Positions 1 to 8,469 of a DNA stretch of 64,000 nt are shown here, piece by piece. The stretch is taken from positions 1-64,000 of the forward strand of contig CAKZIX010000122.1 of assembly GCA_936936565.1 (NCBI GenBank), read 5' to 3'. Positions within the stretch are counted from its first letter, which is position 1. Every line of letters begins with the position of its first letter. The position numbers and the translations under genes were made by a program. The DNA comes from an uncultured Nocardiaceae bacterium (GTDB taxonomy: Bacteria > Actinomycetota > Actinomycetes > Mycobacteriales > Mycobacteriaceae). The notes below the pieces were generated by a model. That model saw only the letters and a program-made list of their open reading frames with translations, had not been told where the DNA came from and did no database searches.

Positions 1-55
1 TCGAGACATTCGGTGCAGTCGTGACGGGAGAGCCCGCCGCGACGCTTCGGGCGAC

Positions 56-487
56 TCAAGGCCCCGCGTCAGAGGGGACGGAAGCAGAGGCAGCGGCGGC
101 GTCCTGACTGCACGCGCGACACAGCCCGAAGATCTCGAGCTGGTGGCTGACGGCGGTGAAGCCGTGCTCGGCGGCGATGCCGGAGGCCCAGCGTTCGACC
201 GTCGGACCCTCGACCTCGACGGTGCGTCCGCACCGTCGGCACACGAGGTGGTGGTGGTGCGTGGGGGAGCAGCTGCGGTAGACGGCTTCACCGTCGTCGG
301 TGCGCAGCACGTCGACGGTGCCGTCCCCGGCGAGCGCCTGCAGGGTGCGGTACACCGTTGCGAGGCCGATCGTCTCACCGTCGGCGCGCAGCTTCGCGTG
401 CAGATCCTGCGCGGAGCAGAACTCGCCGCAGCCGTCGAGCCTCTCGGCGACGGCGCGCTGCTGGCGTGTCGGTTTGCGCGCACTCAT
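56..487 (-). CDS. zur: Fur-family zinc uptake regulator Zur
   Basis: 143-aa Fur-family repressor. The N-terminal winged helix (about residues 5-75) has the family's ATVYRTLQ recognition-helix motif. The dimerisation half carries THHHHLVCRRCG and a later CRAC pair, which are metal-binding motifs of this family. Zinc rather than iron specificity is inferred from context: it is the last gene of znuA-znuC-znuB-zur on the same strand, 45 bases after znuB, and a perfect Zur-type palindrome heads that operon. It therefore probably represses its own operon when zinc is plentiful. The ATG start agrees with the usual N-terminus of the family. The C-terminal 15 residues are low-complexity Ala/Ser. Confidence 0.9.
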   Translation of the reverse strand: MSARKPTRQQRAVAERLDGCGEFCSAQDLHAKLRADGETIGLATVYRTLQALAGDGTVDVLRTDDGEAVYRSCSPTHHHHLVCRRCGRTVEVEGPTVERWASGIAAEHGFTAVSHQLEIFGLCRACSQDAAAASASVPSDAGP

Positions 488-532
488 CGGACATCCGTCC
501 AGACTCGTCGAAGCTCGAAGCGTCCTGCGCTG

Positions 533-1534
533 TCACACCGCATCATGCGTGCCTTTCGAGGTCTCGACGGCGGGTCGGTGGGCGTCCCAGTGGTCGCCGT
601 GCGGCGCGTGGAACTCACCGTCGTGAAGGTAGTCGACGTGGTCGCCGTGAGGGACGGACGGGTGCCCGCAGCCCTGCCGGTGCTCGTGCGCGTGGTGCGC
701 CACCCGTCGCGCCTGACGAGCGCGCACGGCGTGCACGGTCATCGCCACGAACGACGCGAGCAGGAACAGCGCGATCGCCGCGAGCACGACGGTACCGCCG
801 GGCGGGGTGTCGAGGTAGTACGCGCTGGTGACGCCCAACGCACCGCTGAGGCAGCCCACGACGACGGCTGCGGCCGTCGTCTGACGGAAGCTACGACCGA
901 TCAGCTGGCCGGTCGCGTTGGGCAGGATCATGAGCGCAGAGATGAGCAGCAGGCCGATGACGCGCATCGACAACACGACCGTCACCGACGTCAGAATCGA
1001 CAGCAGCAGATTGAGCGGCACGACGGGCAGCCCCACGGCCCGCGCGTACTCCTCGTCGTTGGCGACGGCGAACAGGCGCTTGCGCAGCACCGTCGTCGCG
1101 CCGACGGCGACGAGGGCGAGCGCGCCGAACTGCCACAGCTGGTCGCTCGTCGTCGTGAGGATCGAGCCGAACAGGTACTGACTGATCGACGTCTGCCCCG
1201 CGTTGTCGGCGCGTGAGAGCAGTACGATGCCCGCCGCGATACCGCCGTAGAACATGACGGCGAGGGCGACGTCGGCGTTCGTCGTCCCGCGCAGGCGGAT
1301 GAACTCGATGATGCACGCCGCGACGACGGCCGCGATGAGCGCCGTCAGGATCGGCGAGGCGTGCAGGAGCACCCCGATCGCGACGCCGGCGAGCGCGACG
1401 TGGCCGATGCCGTCACCGATGAGCGACAGCCGTCGTTGCACGAGGAACACCCCGACGGACGGCGCGGCCGCCCCGACGAGCAGCGCGGCGACGAACGCGT
1501 ATCGCATCGCCTCGAGGACGAACAGGTCACCCAC
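533..1534 (-). CDS. znuB: Zinc ABC transporter permease ZnuB
   Basis: 333-aa inner-membrane permease of the ABC-3 (ZnuB/MntB) family with about eight hydrophobic segments in residues 5-270. It forms the channel of a zinc importer with ZnuC and ZnuA, encoded just upstream on the same strand. The start is a GTG. The last 60 residues form a cytoplasmic-looking, histidine-rich tail (HHAHEH, HGDH, HDGEFHAPHGDHWDAH) that is longer and richer in His than in most family members; it may hold zinc on the cytoplasmic side, which is inference. The znuC-znuB gap is 74 bases. Confidence 0.9.
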   Translation of the reverse strand: MGDLFVLEAMRYAFVAALLVGAAAPSVGVFLVQRRLSLIGDGIGHVALAGVAIGVLLHASPILTALIAAVVAACIIEFIRLRGTTNADVALAVMFYGGIAAGIVLLSRADNAGQTSISQYLFGSILTTTSDQLWQFGALALVAVGATTVLRKRLFAVANDEEYARAVGLPVVPLNLLLSILTSVTVVLSMRVIGLLLISALMILPNATGQLIGRSFRQTTAAAVVVGCLSGALGVTSAYYLDTPPGGTVVLAAIALFLLASFVAMTVHAVRARQARRVAHHAHEHRQGCGHPSVPHGDHVDYLHDGEFHAPHGDHWDAHRPAVETSKGTHDAV

Positions 1535-1608
1535 GGTGGCCTCCGATCAGAGCGTGGAAGGGAGCGACGGGACGCACGGGCGCCCCATCAGAACACGTAG
1601 CGAGCGAC

Positions 1609-2457
1609 TCAGCCACGACGATCCCCCTCCCTGAATCGCCCGTGATCGGGCGCGAACCTGGCGTCGTCGAAGGGTCCGCGCGCGTAGCCCGGCGCGTGGT
1701 GCGGCAGGTCCTCGGCGTGGTGGTCGTGGCCGCCGAGCGACGCCCCACCGAGCGACGCGCTGACGCGCTCGCCGTAGCGCGCGGGCGGTCCGTCGAACGT
1801 CACGGCGCCGTGCGCGACCTCGACGATGCGCGTGACGATGCCGTGCAGCGCCTCGATCTCGTGCGTGACGATGATCATCGTCACGCCACTCGCGGCGAGG
1901 CGCTCGAGCACCTCGGCGAGTACCTCCTGACTGGCGGTGTCGACGCCGGCCGTCGGCTCGTCCATGACGAGGATGTCGGGCTGCGCGGCCAGCGCGCGGG
2001 CGATGAGGACGCGTCGGTGCTGACCCCCGGAGAGGGTGGCGACGTCGTCGCGGGAGCGATCGGCGAGCCCGACCTCGGCGAGGGCCGCGGTGACGAGCCG
2101 GCGATCCTCGGCGTCCGCGCGTCGGTACCAGGGCCGGTGCGGCAGGCGACCCACCTCGACGACCTCTTCCACCGTCGCGCGCACCGACGCCGACAGCGTG
2201 TGCCGCTGCGGCACGTAGCCGATGCGCGTGCGCGCCTTGAACGAAGATGCGGGCGTGCCGAACAGCTCGACCTGCCCGCTGACGTGGTCGTTGAGGCCGA
2301 GGATGCCGCGCATCAGCGTCGACTTGCCGGAGCCGTTCGGCCCGAGAACCGCGATGATCTCGCCGGGGTTCACCTCGAGCGAGATACCGCTGACGACCGC
2401 GCGGCCGTCGTAGCCGAACGCGGCGTCGCGCAGTCGCAGGATGGGGGAGACGCTCAC
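1609..2457 (-). CDS. znuC: Zinc ABC transporter ATP-binding protein ZnuC
   Basis: 282-aa ABC ATPase with Walker A GPNGSGKST near residue 39, signature LSGGQ, Walker B ILVMDEPT and the H-loop VTHE. It energises zinc uptake through ZnuB. The GTG start overlaps the znuA stop (GTGA), so the two are probably translationally coupled. After the ATPase core the protein has a 45-residue tail rich in His and Asp (GGHDHHAEDLPHH and further His), unusual for the ATPase subunit and echoing the tail on ZnuB. Zinc rather than manganese is inferred from the linked zur gene and operator. Confidence 0.9.
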   Translation of the reverse strand: MSVSPILRLRDAAFGYDGRAVVSGISLEVNPGEIIAVLGPNGSGKSTLMRGILGLNDHVSGQVELFGTPASSFKARTRIGYVPQRHTLSASVRATVEEVVEVGRLPHRPWYRRADAEDRRLVTAALAEVGLADRSRDDVATLSGGQHRRVLIARALAAQPDILVMDEPTAGVDTASQEVLAEVLERLAASGVTMIIVTHEIEALHGIVTRIVEVAHGAVTFDGPPARYGERVSASLGGASLGGHDHHAEDLPHHAPGYARGPFDDARFAPDHGRFREGDRRG

Positions 2458-3389
2458 GAGCAGCCCTGGCCCTTCTTCAATGTGGCGAGGTTGGATCTCA
2501 TCACGGCGAGGTAGTCGCTGCCCTTGCTCGCGTCCGTCAACCCTTCGATCGGGTCGAGGACGTCGACGCGGGCGCCGGTCTGGGAGGCGATGGTCTGAGC
2601 CACCTTCGGCGAGACGAGGGTCTCAGCGTAGATCGTCGTCACCTTGTTCTTCTTCACGTAATCGCTGATCGACGACAGCTGCGCCGGCGTCGGCTCGGCC
2701 TCGGGGGAGACACCCGACGCGCCGCGCTGCGTCAGCCCATATCGTGCCGCGAGGTAGGCGAACGCCTCGTGGCCGGTCACGATCGTCCGGTTCGTGCAGT
2801 GAGCGAGGCCGCCACGGTACTCGGCATCGAGGGCATCGAGATCCTTGACGAGTGACGCGGTGCGCGTGTGGTATCCGTCGGCGTGCTCGGGGTCGTCCTT
2901 GGCGAGCCGGTCACCGATCGCCTGGACGACGGCCTTGTAGCGCACCGGGTCGAGCCAGAAGTGCGGGTCGGAACCGCCGGCATGGGAAGCGTGCTCGTGC
3001 TCGCTCTCGTCATGGTGGCCCTCCTCTTCGGCTGTGAGGTCGAGGTCGGCCTGCGGCGAGACGTCGAGTGCGCGCCCGGCCTTGGCGCTCGAGGCGACGG
3101 CGTCGTCGACGCTGGCCTGGAAGCCCTTCGCGTAGACGATGAGGCCGGCGTCCGCGACGGAGGCGACCTGGCGGGGCGTGAGCTCGACGTCGTGCGGCTC
3201 CTGGCCGGCCTTCGTCAGGTTCTTGACGGTGACGTCCGGTCCGCCGATGCGTTCGAGCGCGTACTGCATCGGATAGAAGCTCGCCAGTGTCTGGACGCGG
3301 CCGTCGTCGGTGCGCCCGTTCTCGGAGCCGCAGGCGGTGACGCCGAGCCCCAGGGCGGCGGTGAGAGCAACGGTGAACGAGCGACGCAT
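2454..3389 (-). CDS. znuA: Zinc-binding lipoprotein ZnuA
   Basis: Substrate-binding protein of the ZnuA/TroA family, about 311 aa. It has a lipoprotein signal with lipobox GVTAC, so it is anchored outside the membrane. The family's His-rich flexible loop is present (HHDESEHEHASH) just before the metal-ligand region DPHFWLDP, and a second ligand region VTGHEAFAYL follows. It delivers zinc to ZnuB/ZnuC. The start was placed at the ATG that gives a clean signal peptide (MRRSFTV); two other in-frame ATGs, two and seven codons upstream, lie in or beside the Zur palindrome, so the mRNA leader must be very short or absent. Confidence 0.88.
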   Translation of the reverse strand: MRRSFTVALTAALGLGVTACGSENGRTDDGRVQTLASFYPMQYALERIGGPDVTVKNLTKAGQEPHDVELTPRQVASVADAGLIVYAKGFQASVDDAVASSAKAGRALDVSPQADLDLTAEEEGHHDESEHEHASHAGGSDPHFWLDPVRYKAVVQAIGDRLAKDDPEHADGYHTRTASLVKDLDALDAEYRGGLAHCTNRTIVTGHEAFAYLAARYGLTQRGASGVSPEAEPTPAQLSSISDYVKKNKVTTIYAETLVSPKVAQTIASQTGARVDVLDPIEGLTDASKGSDYLAVMRSNLATLKKGQGCS

Positions 3390-3394
3390 GAACA

Positions 3395-3431
3395 TGACAA
3401 TGATTCTCACTCAAAGTGAGAATCATTGTCA
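3395..3431. promoter_or_regulatory. Zur box (perfect 16-bp palindrome arms)
   Basis: Two perfect 16-base arms, TGACAATGATTCTCAC (3395-3410) and its reverse complement (3416-3431), separated by five bases. This matches the AT-rich TGAnAATnATTnTCA pattern known for actinobacterial Zur operators. It abuts the znuA start, so Zur binding would block transcription or translation start of znuA-znuC-znuB-zur. Confidence 0.85.
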
Positions 3432-3441
3432 AAACATGGGG

Positions 3442-3759
3442 TTACCTCGGGAACGCCAGCACGATCGTCACGCCCAGCGTCAGCACGATGACGGCGGCGC
3501 GCGCGAGGCGGTCGAGCGGGCGCAGCTGCTGCCACGACAGGTACAGCAGCCAGGCGAGGAAGGCGGTGACGAGGCCGAACGCCACGGCTCCGACGACGCC
3601 GCGCACCGCGATGCCGACGATCATGAGGACGGCGAGGACAGCGAGGATGACCCACTGCGGCAGGCGCGCCAGCGCCCCGATCGCCGGGTCGGAGGCGTGC
3701 ATGGCCTTCGCACGGCTCGTGCTGACGGAGACTTCGGGTCGTGGTTCGTTGCGTGACAC
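3442..3759 (-). CDS. Small membrane protein (DUF6703-like)
   Basis: 105-aa protein with a polar N-terminus of about 30 residues and three hydrophobic stretches (about 34-50, 54-72, 84-102). The central FLAWLLYLSWQQL segment and the spacing of helices resemble small actinobacterial DUF6703 proteins often found near dusB; this assignment is from memory of the family and is not certain. No enzymatic motif is visible. It ends close to the Zur box and is transcribed away from dusB. Function unknown. Confidence 0.6.
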   Translation of the reverse strand: MSRNEPRPEVSVSTSRAKAMHASDPAIGALARLPQWVILAVLAVLMIVGIAVRGVVGAVAFGLVTAFLAWLLYLSWQQLRPLDRLARAAVIVLTLGVTIVLAFPR

Positions 3760-3843
3760 GGCACCAGGGTAGTGGGCGCGGGCCGGGTGCTGCTCCAGTC
3801 GTCATGTCGCCCGCCTTGCGCGCGAGTGGGACACTGGAAGGCG

Positions 3844-5076
3844 ATGACTGTTCTCGAAGCCCCTCCCGCACCCGGTGCGCTCGTGCGCGACCCGTCGGCG
3901 CTGCCGCCGCTGCAGATCGGACGGCACACCATCACCTCGCCCGTCGTACTCGCGCCGATGGCGGGCATCACCAACCGTGCGTTCCGGCGCCTGTGTCGTC
4001 AGTACGGCGATGACGGCTCCGTCGCCGCGGGTGCGAGCGGCGCGACGTCGCTCTACGTCAGCGAGATGATCACCTCGCGCGCTCTCGTCGAGCGCGTTCC
4101 GCTCACGATGAAGCTCATCGAGACCGACCCCGACGAGAACCCGCGCTCCATCCAGCTCTACTGCACCGACCCGCTCAACGCCGGCAAGGCGGCGCGCATC
4201 CTCGCCTCGGAGGGCCGTGCGGACCACATCGACCTCAACTTCGGCTGCCCGGTGCCCAAGGTGACGCGCAAGGGCGGCGGTTCCGCGCTGCCATGGAAGA
4301 CCGAGCTGTTCCGCGGCATCGTCAGCGCCGTCGTGCGCGAGGCGAGCCCGTACGACATCCCCGTCACCGTCAAGATGCGCAAGGGCATCGACACCGATCA
4401 CCTCACCTACCTCGAGGCGGCGCGCATCGCCGAGGGTGAGGGCGTCGCGGCCGTCGCGCTGCACGCCCGCACGGCCGCACAGGCGTACTCGGGCCACGCG
4501 GACTGGTCGGCGATCCGCACCCTCAAGGAGACCGTGACGAGCATCCCGGTGCTCGGAAACGGTGACATCTGGTCGGCCGAGGACGCCATGCGCATGGTCG
4601 CCGAGACAGGCTGCGACGGCGTCGTCGTCGGGCGCGGCTGCCTCGGACGGCCCTGGCTGTTCACCGACCTCGCCGCGGCCTTCGCCGGTTCCGACGCCCG
4701 CGTCGACCCGACGCTCGGTGAGGTCTGCGCGACGTTGCGCCGCCACGCGGAGTACCTCGTCGAGTTCTACGACGACGAGCTCAAGGGCTGCCGCGACATC
4801 CGCAAGCACATCGCCTGGTACTTCAAGGGCTTTCCGGTCGGCTCGCAGCTGCGTCATCAGCTCGCGCTCGTCGACTCCCTCGCCGCGCTCGACGACCTCG
4901 TCGCCGGGCTCGACCTCGACGCCCCGTGGCCCGGCGCTGCGGCGGACGGGCCGCGCGGTCGCGCGGGCAGCGAGCGACGCGTCGTCCTGCCCGACGGGTG
5001 GCTCGACACGCAGGAGCTCACCGCCGAACAGGCCGCCTGGGTGGCCGAGGCGGAGGCGGAGAACTCCGGAGGCTGA
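3844..5076 (+). CDS. dusB: tRNA-dihydrouridine synthase DusB
   Basis: 410-aa flavoprotein that reduces uridines in tRNA to dihydrouridine. The FMN TIM barrel begins with SPVVLAPMAGITNRAFR near residue 30. The catalytic-cysteine region is LNFGCPVPKVTRKGGGSAL, with the family Cys in GCP. VVVGRGCLGRPWLF near residue 262 is the phosphate-binding signature, and the C-terminal helical tRNA-binding domain includes DIRKHIAWYFKG. Start chosen at the ATG after GGAAGG; this gives about 25 residues before the barrel, slightly long. Monocistronic by layout, with a hairpin at its stop codon. Confidence 0.92.
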   Translation: MTVLEAPPAPGALVRDPSALPPLQIGRHTITSPVVLAPMAGITNRAFRRLCRQYGDDGSVAAGASGATSLYVSEMITSRALVERVPLTMKLIETDPDENPRSIQLYCTDPLNAGKAARILASEGRADHIDLNFGCPVPKVTRKGGGSALPWKTELFRGIVSAVVREASPYDIPVTVKMRKGIDTDHLTYLEAARIAEGEGVAAVALHARTAAQAYSGHADWSAIRTLKETVTSIPVLGNGDIWSAEDAMRMVAETGCDGVVVGRGCLGRPWLFTDLAAAFAGSDARVDPTLGEVCATLRRHAEYLVEFYDDELKGCRDIRKHIAWYFKGFPVGSQLRHQLALVDSLAALDDLVAGLDLDAPWPGAAADGPRGRAGSERRVVLPDGWLDTQELTAEQAAWVAEAEAENSGG

Positions 5077-5092
5077 CACGCCAGGCGTGTCA
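5074..5092. terminator. Palindrome at dusB stop codon, possible terminator
   Basis: TGACACGCC and GGCGTGTCA are perfect inverted 9-base arms around one base, beginning at the dusB TGA. There is no T-run. It may be a weak terminator or a protein site. A similar palindrome lies at 18425-18440, just after another gene. Confidence 0.35.
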
Positions 5093-5154
5093 CGGATCAC
5101 ATCACCCCGGTAGTTCATCGCCCCGTTGCACGCTCGGCATCCAGGAGGACTACC

Positions 5155-5211
5155 GTGGAGAACAAAGCGTCGCGATGCGGCGCGCCAGCAACACGACACA
5201 TCAGCGCGTAA
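5155..5211 (+). CDS. Possible 18-aa leader peptide upstream of mqo
   Basis: A GTG preceded at six bases by a strong AGGAGG (5143-5148) opens an 18-codon frame reading MENKASRCGAPATRHISA, ending in TAA. The TAAGGGG at its end supplies the mqo ribosome-binding site, and mqo starts about ten bases on. This layout fits translational coupling or leader-peptide control of mqo. The peptide has a single Cys and no run of one amino acid, so an attenuation cue is not obvious. Too short for coding statistics; could be chance. Confidence 0.4.
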   Translation: MENKASRCGAPATRHISA

Positions 5212-5221
5212 GGGGCATGTG

Positions 5222-6727
5222 GTGAACAACGTGGAGGGCGCGAAGAGCGCATCCGATTCCGTCGACGTCCTGCTCGTCGGCGGCGGCATCGTCAGCGCGA
5301 CGCTCGGTGCCATGATCCAGCGGGTGCACCCCGAGTGGTCGCTCACCGTCTTCGAACGTCTCGACGAGGTCGCCCTCGAGAGCTCGAACGGCTGGAACAA
5401 CGCGGGCACCGGCCACGCCGCGCTGTGCGAGCTCAACTACACGCCCGAGGCGGCCGACGGCAGCGTCAACATCTCGAAGGCCATTGCGATCAACGGCCAG
5501 TTCCTCACGACGAAGACGTTCTGGGGTTCCCTCGTCACCGAGGGCGCGATGCGTGAGCCGTCGACGTTCATCAACAACACGCCGCACATGGCGTTCGTGC
5601 GCGGCGATGCGAACCAGAAGTTCCTGCGCGAGCGCTTCCGCCTCATGAGCGAGCACCCGTTCTTCCACGACATGGAGCACTCGGAGGACTACGGCCAGAT
5701 CGAGCAGTGGTCGCCGCTGCTCATCGAGGGCCGCCCGGCCGGTGAGAAGATCGCCGCGACCTACGCCCCGAGCGGCACCGACGTCGACTTCGGCGCCGTC
5801 ACCCGTCAGCTGTTCGAGGACTTCGTCGCCCGCGGCGGCGCACTCGAGCTCAAGCACGAGGTCACCGACATCGAGCGCAATGCCGACGGCTCGTGGAACG
5901 TCACCGTCAAGAACCTGCGGGACGGCGCGACGCGCGTTGTCCGCACCAAGGTGCTCATGCTCGGCGCGGGCGGTTACACGCTCAAGCTGCTGCGCAAGGC
6001 CGGGGTGCCCGAGGTGAAGGGCTACGGTTTGTTCCCCGTCTCCGGCACGTTCCTGTCGACCGAGAACCCGGCCGTCACCGCCAAGCACCAGACGAAGGTG
6101 TACGGCAAGGCCGCCGAGGGCGCGCCGCCCATGTCGATGCCGCACCTCGACGCACGCATCATTGACGGCCAGCGCACCGCGCTGTTCGGCCCGTTCGCCG
6201 GTCTCGTGCCGAAGTTCCTCAAGGAGGGCTCGGTTCTCGACCTCTTCCAGTCGCTGCGCACCGACAACGTGCTGCCGATCGCGACCGCCGGTCTCGAGAA
6301 CCTCGGCCTGACGAAGGTGCTCGCGCAGGATCTGCTCGCGAACCAGGCCAAGCGCATCGAGGCGCTGCACGACTTCGCGCCGACGGCCGTCTCGGACGAC
6401 TGGAAGCTGTTCACCGCCGGCCAGCGCGCGCAGATCATCAAGCCCAGCTCGGGCACGAAGGGCACGCTGCAGTTCGGCACCGAGGTGATCACCTCCGCGA
6501 ACGGCACGATCGCGGGTGTGCTCGGCGCGTCGCCGGGTGCGTCGACCGCCGTCCCGATCGCGCTCGACATCCTGCGTTCGTCGTTCAAGGACGAGTGGGA
6601 GCGTTGGGAGAACGAGCTGCGCAGCGTCATCCCGATGCTCGGCACCGACGTTGCGAGCGACCCCCACCGCGCGCTCGAACTCGAGGCCGAGGCTGACACG
6701 AAGCTGGGTCTGCCCAAGCGCGGCTGA
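5222..6727 (+). CDS. mqo: Malate:quinone oxidoreductase
   Basis: About 501 aa. It is an FAD-dependent peripheral membrane enzyme that oxidises malate to oxaloacetate and passes electrons to quinone. The N-terminus has the dinucleotide fold VDVLLVGGGIVSATLG. WNNAGTGHAALCELNYTP is characteristic of Mqo, as are VPLTVD-like FAD contacts and GYGLFPVSGTFL in the middle. The GTG start at 5222 has AAGGGG six bases upstream; a GTG one codon earlier is also possible, and longer starts would run through the upstream small frame. A strong terminator follows. Confidence 0.92.
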   Translation: MNNVEGAKSASDSVDVLLVGGGIVSATLGAMIQRVHPEWSLTVFERLDEVALESSNGWNNAGTGHAALCELNYTPEAADGSVNISKAIAINGQFLTTKTFWGSLVTEGAMREPSTFINNTPHMAFVRGDANQKFLRERFRLMSEHPFFHDMEHSEDYGQIEQWSPLLIEGRPAGEKIAATYAPSGTDVDFGAVTRQLFEDFVARGGALELKHEVTDIERNADGSWNVTVKNLRDGATRVVRTKVLMLGAGGYTLKLLRKAGVPEVKGYGLFPVSGTFLSTENPAVTAKHQTKVYGKAAEGAPPMSMPHLDARIIDGQRTALFGPFAGLVPKFLKEGSVLDLFQSLRTDNVLPIATAGLENLGLTKVLAQDLLANQAKRIEALHDFAPTAVSDDWKLFTAGQRAQIIKPSSGTKGTLQFGTEVITSANGTIAGVLGASPGASTAVPIALDILRSSFKDEWERWENELRSVIPMLGTDVASDPHRALELEAEADTKLGLPKRG

Positions 6728-6742
6728 CCCACGCTGACACGA

Positions 6743-6782
6743 CGAACGGCCGGCCCCTGCACGAGCGGGGGCCGGCCGTTCG
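6743..6782. terminator. Strong hairpin terminator between mqo and sulfurtransferase gene
   Basis: Perfect 15-bp GC-rich stem (6743-6757 with 6768-6782) and a 10-base loop between convergent genes. It can serve both strands. Confidence 0.85.
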
Positions 6783-6842
6783 CGTCTGTCACGGGTGGGG
6801 CAGCGAAGGGTGCGAGATCGCCGAGGGGCGCGACGGCTCGGT

Positions 6843-7697
6843 TCAGTCGCGTTCGACGGGTCGTTCGGGGTCGCTGATCCAGTCCGACCACGACCCGATG
6901 TAGACGGCCGGGTCGTCGAACACGCCGCTCACCTCGAGCGCGAGCGCGAGATGCGCGGCCTGCACGCCGGAGCCGCAGTAGACCCCGACGCGTTCGTGAC
7001 GGGGGATGCCACGCGCGGTGAAGCGCGTGGCGAGGTCGTCGCTCGTGAGAAAGCAGCCGTCGGCGCCGATGTTGCTCAGCGCCGGGATGTTGACGGCGCC
7101 GGGGATGTGCCCGGCGACCGGGTCGATCGTCTCGTTCTGGCCGGCGAAGCGGTCGGCGGGGCGGGCGTCGACGAGCAGGTGACGCGCGGCGAGCTCCTCC
7201 GCGCCGTCGGCATCGACGAGAGTGAGGTGGCGGGGCGTCGCGATGAAGTCACCGCGTTGCGTTGGCGTCGGATCGCCCCCCTCGAGCGCCCCGCCGGCCT
7301 GCTTCCACGCGGCGAGACCGCCGTCGAGCACCTGCACGTCGAGCTTGCCGAAATAGCGCAGCAACCACCAGCAGCGGGCCGCGGCGAGGCCGTTCGCGGC
7401 GTCGTAGACAACGACGGGCACATCGTTGCGGACGCCGGCGGCGCGCATCGCGTCCTGGAACCGATCGAGCGACGGCATCGGATGACGCCCGCCCGCGCCG
7501 TCGTCGCTGACCGCGTCGCTGAGGGCGTCCTCGAACTCAACCCAGCAGGCGCCGGGCAGGTGTGCGTGCAGGTACGCCTCGTGCATCGAGGGCTGCCCGA
7601 GCGCCCACCGCACGTCGAGCAGGTGGAAGCGTTCGCCGGCTTCTAGGCGTGCGGCGAGTCGGTGAGCTGACACGAGCGGGTGCGGCAGGTGCGTCAT
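6843..7697 (-). CDS. sseA: Thiosulfate/3-mercaptopyruvate sulfurtransferase
   Basis: 284-aa two-domain rhodanese. The N-terminal inactive domain has LLDVRWALGQP and the YLHAHLPGACWVEFE segment. The C-terminal domain has LLVDARPADRFAG and the active-site loop VYCGSGVQAAHLAL, in which the Cys of CGSGV forms the persulfide; CGSGV is the form usual in mercaptopyruvate sulfurtransferases. Likely cytosolic. Transcribed alone, convergent with mqo. Its exact sulfur donor cannot be read from sequence. Confidence 0.88.
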   Translation of the reverse strand: MTHLPHPLVSAHRLAARLEAGERFHLLDVRWALGQPSMHEAYLHAHLPGACWVEFEDALSDAVSDDGAGGRHPMPSLDRFQDAMRAAGVRNDVPVVVYDAANGLAAARCWWLLRYFGKLDVQVLDGGLAAWKQAGGALEGGDPTPTQRGDFIATPRHLTLVDADGAEELAARHLLVDARPADRFAGQNETIDPVAGHIPGAVNIPALSNIGADGCFLTSDDLATRFTARGIPRHERVGVYCGSGVQAAHLALALEVSGVFDDPAVYIGSWSDWISDPERPVERD

Positions 7698-7777
7698 GCT
7701 GTCAGCGTAGCGAGCCGGGGCCCGGCGTGGCGCCCGATGCGACGGCTGTTGTCGGCGTCGTGTGGCACGCTTTAGGC

Positions 7778-8056
7778 ATGTGCCGCAACATCCGCCCGCT
7801 CAACAACTTCGCGCCCCCCGCGACTGACGAGGAGGTGCGTGCCGCAGCCCTGCAGTACGTGCGCAAGATCGGCGGCTCGGCCAAGCCGTCGAGCGCCAAC
7901 GAAGCCGCCTACGAGCGCGCCGTCGACGTCATCGCGCAGGCCTCGCGCGAGCTGATCGACTCTCTCGTGACGAGCGCGCCGCCCAAGGACCGCGAGGTCG
8001 AGGCGAGCAAGGCGCGCGCCCGCGCGGCGCAGCGCTACGCGGCGGTGGCGAGCTGA
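7778..8056 (+). CDS. DUF2277 family protein
   Basis: 92-aa protein beginning MCRNIRPLNNFAPPATDEEV, which matches the DUF2277 signature (short N-terminal Cys motif followed by an all-helical body). ATG chosen because the family starts exactly at MCRNI. Its TGA overlaps the next ATG (TGATG), so it is coupled to the DUF3806 gene. Function not known. Confidence 0.85.
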   Translation: MCRNIRPLNNFAPPATDEEVRAAALQYVRKIGGSAKPSSANEAAYERAVDVIAQASRELIDSLVTSAPPKDREVEASKARARAAQRYAAVAS

Positions 8057-8469
8057 TGGCCGACATCATCGTCGAACCCGTCGGCGAGGCCGAGCAGACC
8101 GTTCTCGACGGCTGGCTCGATGACGCGGCGCGCTGGAACATCGACGTCACCGACGTCGCGACGATCGACGCGGCGTACGAGAGTTACGTCGACCGGGTCA
8201 TCGCGCAGGACGAGACCGAGCGCGAGGATCCGACGCCGTTCGTCGCGATGATCGGCTTCGCGCTGGGGCAGTGGTTGACCCTGGAGACGGTGCTCGAGTG
8301 GCGGGTCATCACGGACGCCGAGGGCCGCGACATCGGGCTGTCGCTGCCGGACGAGTCGAGCATCATGTTCCCGAGCGACTTCGTCGCCGATGCCTGGAAC
8401 GAGATGCAGCGCGACTGGCTCGCCGACTGGGCACGCGACCTACGCACGCAGCTCGAGGTGCTTCGCTGA
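8056..8469 (+). CDS. DUF3806-containing protein
   Basis: 137-aa acidic cytosolic protein. The MIGFALGQWL and LEWRVITDAEGRDIGLSLP segments followed by IMFPSDFVADAW match DUF3806. It is translationally coupled to the DUF2277 gene upstream and overlaps the apparent dgt start downstream, suggesting a three-gene transcript. No catalytic motif is visible. Confidence 0.75.
   Translation: MADIIVEPVGEAEQTVLDGWLDDAARWNIDVTDVATIDAAYESYVDRVIAQDETEREDPTPFVAMIGFALGQWLTLETVLEWRVITDAEGRDIGLSLPDESSIMFPSDFVADAWNEMQRDWLADWARDLRTQLEVLR

Noticed and set aside
3802..5436. 544-codon reverse frame over dusB and the mqo start
   Set aside because: Antisense shadow of dusB; Arg/Asp/Val-rich with no domain, while dusB matches its family throughout.
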